A DNA stretch of 64,000 nt, taken from assembly GCF_050436995.1 (NCBI RefSeq), contig NC_134756.1, positions 3,906,001-3,970,000 on the forward strand, given 5' to 3'. The stretch comes from Anticarsia gemmatalis (Eukaryota > Arthropoda > Insecta > Lepidoptera > Erebidae). Position 1 is the stretch's first letter, and each line of letters starts with the position of its first letter. The position numbers and the translations under genes are program-made. The notes beneath the pieces were generated by a model. It searched no databases. It was not told the origin of the DNA and saw only the letters and a program-made list of their open reading frames with translations. Shown here piece by piece: positions 58,570-64,000 of this stretch.

Positions 58570-60890
58570 GTGAGAAGTGAATGCGAACTACTTTACTGCC
58601 GCATTTGTTCACTAAAGAACATAACATTGATAGGATGTTTTTCTCATAACACTTATTTGAATTTAGATAGAAAAAATACTTTTATAACAAAACAGTCCAA
58701 CCCAAACCGCTTCAAAATCAAAAAGATAATAAATCCACACGCTATGGCACTTGAAATAAAATGGCATTCACTTGCGAGCCTGCGCCGAAAATGTACGTGC
58801 ATCCCAAAAGTGATTTATACCCGCCTAAATAAATAAACGTATATCAGAAGAAAACGTTACACACGAAACATATGAAGATAGTTGAAGACAGTAATTTTAC
58901 GCATTATATAACCCGTCCCAGGGCAAAGATGTGGACATTCGTCATCCGACTTCGGAGCGCGGCGGACCTGCGCCATGTTCCCTTATTTTGAAAGGACGGA
59001 TAAACTTGTATCCGCTTACAGATTTATTTTCCGCACATAAATTATACTCGGGCCTCGATTTATATGTTTTTGTCAAGTTATAAATTCTATAACATTCGCT
59101 ACATGTGACACTTTACACAATCACAGTCAAAAGTAATATTTCTTATGATGTTGAACAATACATTTGTAGGTCCCATGTCGGGGCGCCATTTGCGAGTAAT
59201 ACGTGAAAGCTATAAAGTGAGCCAAGTCACATGTGAAAATGTGACTTGCATAATGTTACGTTCACTGCCCATAAATTCCGTTTAATTAAAAACGTGACTG
59301 TACAAAAAAGACCTACTAATCCACATTCTGTTTAAATAGTACCATTGTTTGCGTTATCCAACCTTTTCTTTTGAAGTAACATACGTGGAAAGCCTTATGG
59401 AATAAGATATTTTTGACACGATCCGGGTACATGTTACAAGTCACGTTTGCGTTCGTATCAAAGATAAAATATATTATTTCAAAATAACGCGTAACGACAT
59501 ATCGACACGTAACATAAAGGGCGGGCGTTTCTTTGAAAACACAAAGCTCAGTCACAAGCCCTTTGCTCTCAACTCGCAAACTATTTGAATTCCCTCCCCA
59601 ACTAGATGCCATCTCTTTATCGAAACAACGCCATGACACGGGACAATGATACATATTTATCTAATAATATTTATTGCCTCCATGAAAAAGTGCTGCGATT
59701 TCCTCGTCGTCTTTCCTATTTAAAGTTGGATGTTTTATGGATGACGGGTTTTGAAATGTGATCTGCTAACCACAGTTATGGAAACTAAAGGGATGACGAT
59801 GTGGAAAACTTTGACCGAGCGATTCAAAGTTTCTCTCTGAAATCAAATCAGCAAAAAACAGTAGACATGAACATAAGGGGCTGCAATTCTTTTAGTATAT
59901 AAGTATGAAATCTTCATAGATAGACACTATCGGGGGACCAACAAAGCTCAAATTTGTTTGCACAAGATTGGTCGTACAGCATACGTTTATCACAGGCAGC
60001 AAGGGTTTATCGTGCGAAGGGGCCAGTTAGGCCCATATCACATAGAAATTTGTCCTGTGACGAGATATTATCAAAAAACTGGAACCCTTCTACGGACAGC
60101 GGTTCGATCAACCGGCTCGTTTATCAAAAAATGGGAAAAGGCAGTCGCCGAGTAAAATTGGTTGGCCTTTTAAAGGCAGATCCTTCGATGAATTTATTAT
60201 GCTACCTAAATGTGTCACCCGCATACTCACGGGCGATACAAAAATAATGTGTACATTGACAAATAGGATAATGTGGGCTCTAGAAAAAGAAATTTATTGA
60301 AACAGTTTAAAAGAAAAGGTAGAGATAAAAATTTTATATTTATTGCATACAAGTGACAACGTTTGTTTACTGATTACGTATTACCTATATTAAGTAACGA
60401 GCCCTCTTATTACCCAGCAAGATAATAGAAAGCCGGGGTATGAAGGGTGCTAAGTTGACAAAGTGAAATACTTAATAAAGATACGTATTTCTCTCAAAAT
60501 CTACCGCGGGAAGCATAAGGACAGAACTATAAACACAATTCTAAGAAAATCCAAAGGTATTGTCGCCACGTGCAAACGAGTGTAGCTGTATTATCTAGGT
60601 AGCTAGTAACCACAGACAGTTGGTTGGATCCTCTAATAGGACGCAGCTGGCGCGATGGCGTCTCCAAGAAACAGGTACATTCTACAGGTCACGAACAATA
60701 CTTGTTATTATTTTGTTGCATTTGCGACAATAGCCAGAGCCAGCCGTTTTCAAATAGAAATAACAATGTGGTTATACTTTTTGCTATATTTTTTTTACAG
60801 CGTAATGTAATAGTCGTAAACGAATTAGTAAAGTAAAATTTCACTTTTGAAATCTAAGTAGGTACATAATATTGCAGTTACACAGGGCCT
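58570..60890. other. gene-free stretch
   Basis: A perfect 10-bp hairpin CAAGTCACAT/ATGTGACTTG lies at 59223-59248. Frames at 59316-59654 (minus, 112 codons) and 59954-60247 (plus, TTG start) have no domain or splice support. No gene is called. Confidence 0.4.
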
Positions 60891-60974
60891 ATTCACACAC
60901 ACTGGCCAGTTTCAATGAAACTGACCGCCGTAGCCGTATATCGGCTAGGAGGACATTATTATTATTCACACACA
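60891..60974. repeat. two palindromes between 11-base direct repeats
   Basis: ATTCACACACA stands at 60891-60901 and again at 60964-60974. Between them lie CAGTTTCA-A-TGAAACTG and TAGCCG-TATA/TCGGCTA palindromes. This could be a small insertion with an 11-base target duplication, or slippage; the interior resembles a dispersed moth repeat. Confidence 0.55.
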
Positions 60975-62204
60975 GCTATTTAATTAACACGTCAAAGTAA
61001 CATTTTTAATTTAGACCTGACTAACTATTTGTAAAATTCTCAATATTTTTTTCGTACATTGAAGTTCGCATATAACAAGACTAAGTGACTACAAAAATAT
61101 TTCCAAAATGCTCCTAGCCGCCATTCAAAAGAAGCACCAGAGCAGAGATATCAACTCAATATCAAACCACAATGAACTCCCTATACCCGTCACAGTAGTC
61201 GTCGTCAAACAAAGGCAGCAAGTACCTGCGACTACAGGCGGGAAGCAGGTGGCCCTCTCGATGTATTACTCGTGAACAGATGTGCGACCGGCTTTTTAAC
61301 TGCCCACCGTACTTTTATACGCATATCCTTATACGACGGATAGCTTGTACGTTGAAGTATATTGATGGTTGAGCGAAAATTACGAATTAAGTCCTCGTGT
61401 TATAGATTCCAAAAAAAATATTTTGTATTATATTGAGTTCTAAATGAAAAGTTATCAATGCTATTTACGTTGTAAGGCATTTTCGCCGTAGGGCACCAGT
61501 ATCGGTTTTGATTTAACGATTGCCTCAAAATACTAAAAAAACTGTGTGTATAATATCAATTTCATAAAATAAACCATAATAAGCAAGAAATCCCGTACTC
61601 GTTGGTTACGGTATCGAATGCTGCATAAAAAAGACGCTACTTTTAACAGCTTATATTTAACTACATTAGAAGTTCTAGTAACGAAAGTGATACGAAATCG
61701 CCCTCTCAAAAAAACTCAAAGGAAAACCTCTTAAGTCGATTAAGAATTCCGTTTACAAAATTCGAATTGCAGCTTTTCAAAGGTCATTAATTATTCAATG
61801 ATTTGAAATAGCCTCGCTATAAGGAATGTTGTTTAAACAACCAATTATGGACGTGTCACAGTAACGCTCCCTGGGTGACACCTTTGTACTTAATGTTGAT
61901 ATTAATTCAGGAATAATGGTTATTAGTTCTCGGCTGGCTGTCATATTAGCATAAGTAATCTGATTTGAGATCGGGATTACGGAAGAAAATGTTGAGTGTA
62001 CTGTTTTTATTTGTACTTGATAACTGACCCATTTTTCTGACCGATAAACCCGAACTTCTATAGGATTGAATCCCAAAAATCTTCGTTGTAAATTTTATGA
62101 TATGTGTAATTGATTAGATGAATTTTAAATAATATTTTGTAAATAGCTGTTTTCTCCTTAATTTCCAGTACATGTCAATGAAGATTAATATAATAGATCG
62201 ATCA
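60975..62204. other. gene-free stretch
   Basis: A GC-richer patch is at 61110-61310. The minus frame 61795-62076 has no domain. No gene. Confidence 0.4.
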
Positions 62205-62290
62205 TGGTAGGTTTGGCACAGGACAGACGGATTTGGAAGGAAAGAGGGGATACGGTTGCCCAGCAGTGGAACACATCAGGGGCACATAAA
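62205..62290 (+). repeat. LINE 3' tail fragment
   Basis: GGCACAGGACAGACGG, then GGAAGGAAAGAGGGGA and GTTGCCCAGCAGTGGAACAC followed by an A-rich run form a typical moth non-LTR tail. It is related to 4351-4420. Confidence 0.6.
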
Positions 62291-62913
62291 AAAAACATAT
62301 CAATGGCAAATATTTTTTTTAATTAACCAAAATTTAATTTACAGAAAAATTTGAATAGGTGACGAAAACGTCACGTGAGAGCCGCGAGACGTGTGTGTGA
62401 ATCACCGTTTCCTCCGCGTATTATTATTGCACACAAGCCCTAAATCTAAAGATAACGCGCTACAACGACGTGGGAGGGCCATCAAAATCCCTTTCTATGT
62501 TTAAAATAAAAATTTAACCCTAAAAGCAGTTTCATTTTATGAAGGTTCTTTATGCCCCGCGGCATCGTAGATGCATTTATTTGTTCTTATAAAATTGTTA
62601 TTACCTCGTTTCACAATTTCGTACTTTCTTTTCACCGGCGGTTTATATTAAGTCGGTCGGATGTTCGGCATTAAACTTTGCGGGTTCCTTTAATACTGCA
62701 CGAGCTCCTACATTTTTAAAATATACGTCTCTGAATTTACCTCGCTTGGTTTTGCTTTAGTTTGTCTTCTACTAGAAAATAGCTCCGTTCAGTTGTGTTT
62801 AATATTGCCAACAATTTACTTGTTTTTGTTACAACTACAGATGTGGAAATTATAGCACCAAACTAAGTTATTTTAATACTGGAGAGAAATAATAAATATT
62901 TTGAGATGAAAAA

Positions 62914-62972
62914 GATTAATTTACCCCGAAGGATTTACCTCTCGAGGTAAAACCTTAGAGGTAAATTAAATC
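62914..62972. repeat. four-part palindrome of TTTACCTC units
   Basis: Units: TTTACCCC (62920-62927), TTTACCTC (62934-62941), then inverted GAGGTAAA (62944-62951) and GAGGTAAA (62958-62965). Spacers are 6, 2 and 6 bases, so the whole is symmetric about 62942-62943. Outer arms (ATTAATTTACC / GGTAAATTAAAT) extend the symmetry. No family recognised. Confidence 0.85.
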
Positions 62973-62974
62973 TA

Positions 62975-64000
62975 AGATTAGATCAGAATCTCATGCGGTT
63001 CTGAATAATAAAAGATGTGCGGCTTTTCCTCAAACGTGTTGACACAACGAATACTTGGAGTGAATGACAACGTTGAATATTTTGAAGAAACCAAATATTT
63101 ATGGCTTTTTATGCACTCTTCTACGTAATAAATTAAATGTTCGTTTGTTAATTAAATATACTGTAAAGATCAAGCAACCACTGATAGCAGAGCACTAGGT
63201 TTTCATTATAATTAGATTGATTTTCAGCTCATATTAAGCTTTAGACAATATCGTAGGCCAGAATACTTTAAGTTTTGGGTTTGACTTAACTAAGGTTTGA
63301 TATTTAACAATATTACAATGTAATGTAGTAGTTAGTAGCTTTGAATAAGTTATTCACGAAAAACATACAAACCTACATAAAATCACACCTTTTTGCTTTA
63401 GGGATAGATTACCAGAGAAAGCCACTTAGTATCCTTACAAACTGCCCTTGCTTCGTTCACATCCCTACATGTTGTCATTGACGAAATCTAAGATATATTA
63501 AAGCCAGTATTATTCTAAATTCGTATAAAAGCACTATAACAGTAGATCATTTGATAGCAGAGCAGCAAACACTCGGCATTTGTAGCCGACAGCTCTGACG
63601 ACACTCAAAATGTAATATGTCGCTCTCGGGACTTGAACGAACGCTACAATTGTCAACATTTTTGTGTTTACGCTCTCACATTTTGAACTTTTTAGGTGAA
63701 ACGTTACATCTTACGATTTAAAAGAAACATTTGTTAGACTATTCCTTCAGATTCTTAATTTTTAGAATCGTTAGTTTATTTATGACTTGTTTTAATAATA
63801 ATTTTAGGGTAATTTAATGTTTTAAAGTTTTTTGTAACTAATGTGTTTATTTTTTTTAATTAGAGTGGAATAAAGGTGTGTATTGAAACTGTAAGTTTGT
63901 TAATCTCATAATAATCTTAGAATCGGAACCGTAAAAAGTTAATTCACTGATCGATTTGTATGTCGGTAAACTTCTCTGCGTCACGACTTGAATGTAGATT
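62975..64000. other. gene-free stretch to window end
   Basis: No gene. The word GATAGCAGAGCA occurs twice (about 63184 and 63554). A GTTCAAGTCCCGAG word on the minus strand near 63630 resembles a tRNA B box, but no A box is found at the right spacing. Confidence 0.45.

Noticed and set aside
59316..59654. 112-codon minus-strand frame with ATG start
   Set aside because: Mixed composition without domain or family resemblance, and no promoter or splice support.
59954..60247. Two overlapping plus-strand frames in different phases
   Set aside because: Non-ATG start for the longer frame; two open phases over the same bases argue for composition, not coding.
61300..61330. Minus-strand TATAAAA near a CAGT word
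   Set aside because: Spacing from TATA to the initiator word is about 18 bases, too short, and no coding start follows.

Overview
The window looks like nuclear DNA of a lepidopteran insect (moth or butterfly). The evidence is the AT-rich background, tRNA-derived SINEs of the type common in moths, fragments of familiar moth LINE tails, short MITEs with CAGTTTCAC ends, and genes with short exons and short introns. No rRNA, intact tRNA, CRISPR or prokaryotic feature is seen, and no known gene family could be named with certainty. Calls of repeat families rest on recognition by eye, not on a search.

Gene content is very low: three supported protein genes in 64 kb. (1) 38868-39683 (+) is a four-exon gene with a TATA box, for a 74-residue secreted Gly/Ala-rich peptide. 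(2) and (3) are a head-to-head pair around 48.65 kb. The minus-strand gene 47920-48648 has two exons and encodes 196 residues with basic clusters and an acidic serine-rich tail. The plus-strand ORF 48724-49329 encodes 201 residues, and the two start codons are only 75 bases apart. The products of the pair are unrecognised. Almost every other open frame is short, starts at a non-ATG codon or overlaps a repeat.

Layout. 0-9.6 kb: SINE and LINE tails, twin perfect hairpins at 5.4 kb and a foldback element at 7.6-8.0 kb with 63-base inverted ends and four internal hairpins. 9.6-22.9 kb: two MITEs, two more SINEs, LINE tail fragments and a broken THAP-like start in a GC-rich setting at 20.7 kb. 23-38 kb: mostly empty AT-rich DNA with four copies of one MITE family and two copies of an element ending in (CAAA)n. 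38.4-39.8 kb: the Gly-rich peptide gene and its promoter. 40-47.6 kb: nothing gene-like. 47.7-49.4 kb: the divergent pair. 50-54 kb: tRNA-like and SINE fragments. 54-64 kb: gene-free DNA holding a diverged tandem duplication with a 25-base core frozen in both copies (58.1-58.6 kb) and a four-part palindrome at 62.9 kb.

The features do not form a pathway. The most unusual things are structural (foldback element, twin hairpins, four-part palindrome, duplicated block) together with the micro-exon secreted-peptide gene and its upstream cluster of GACAAT motifs. Large parts could be introns of a bigger gene whose exons lie outside the window; this cannot be excluded from the sequence.
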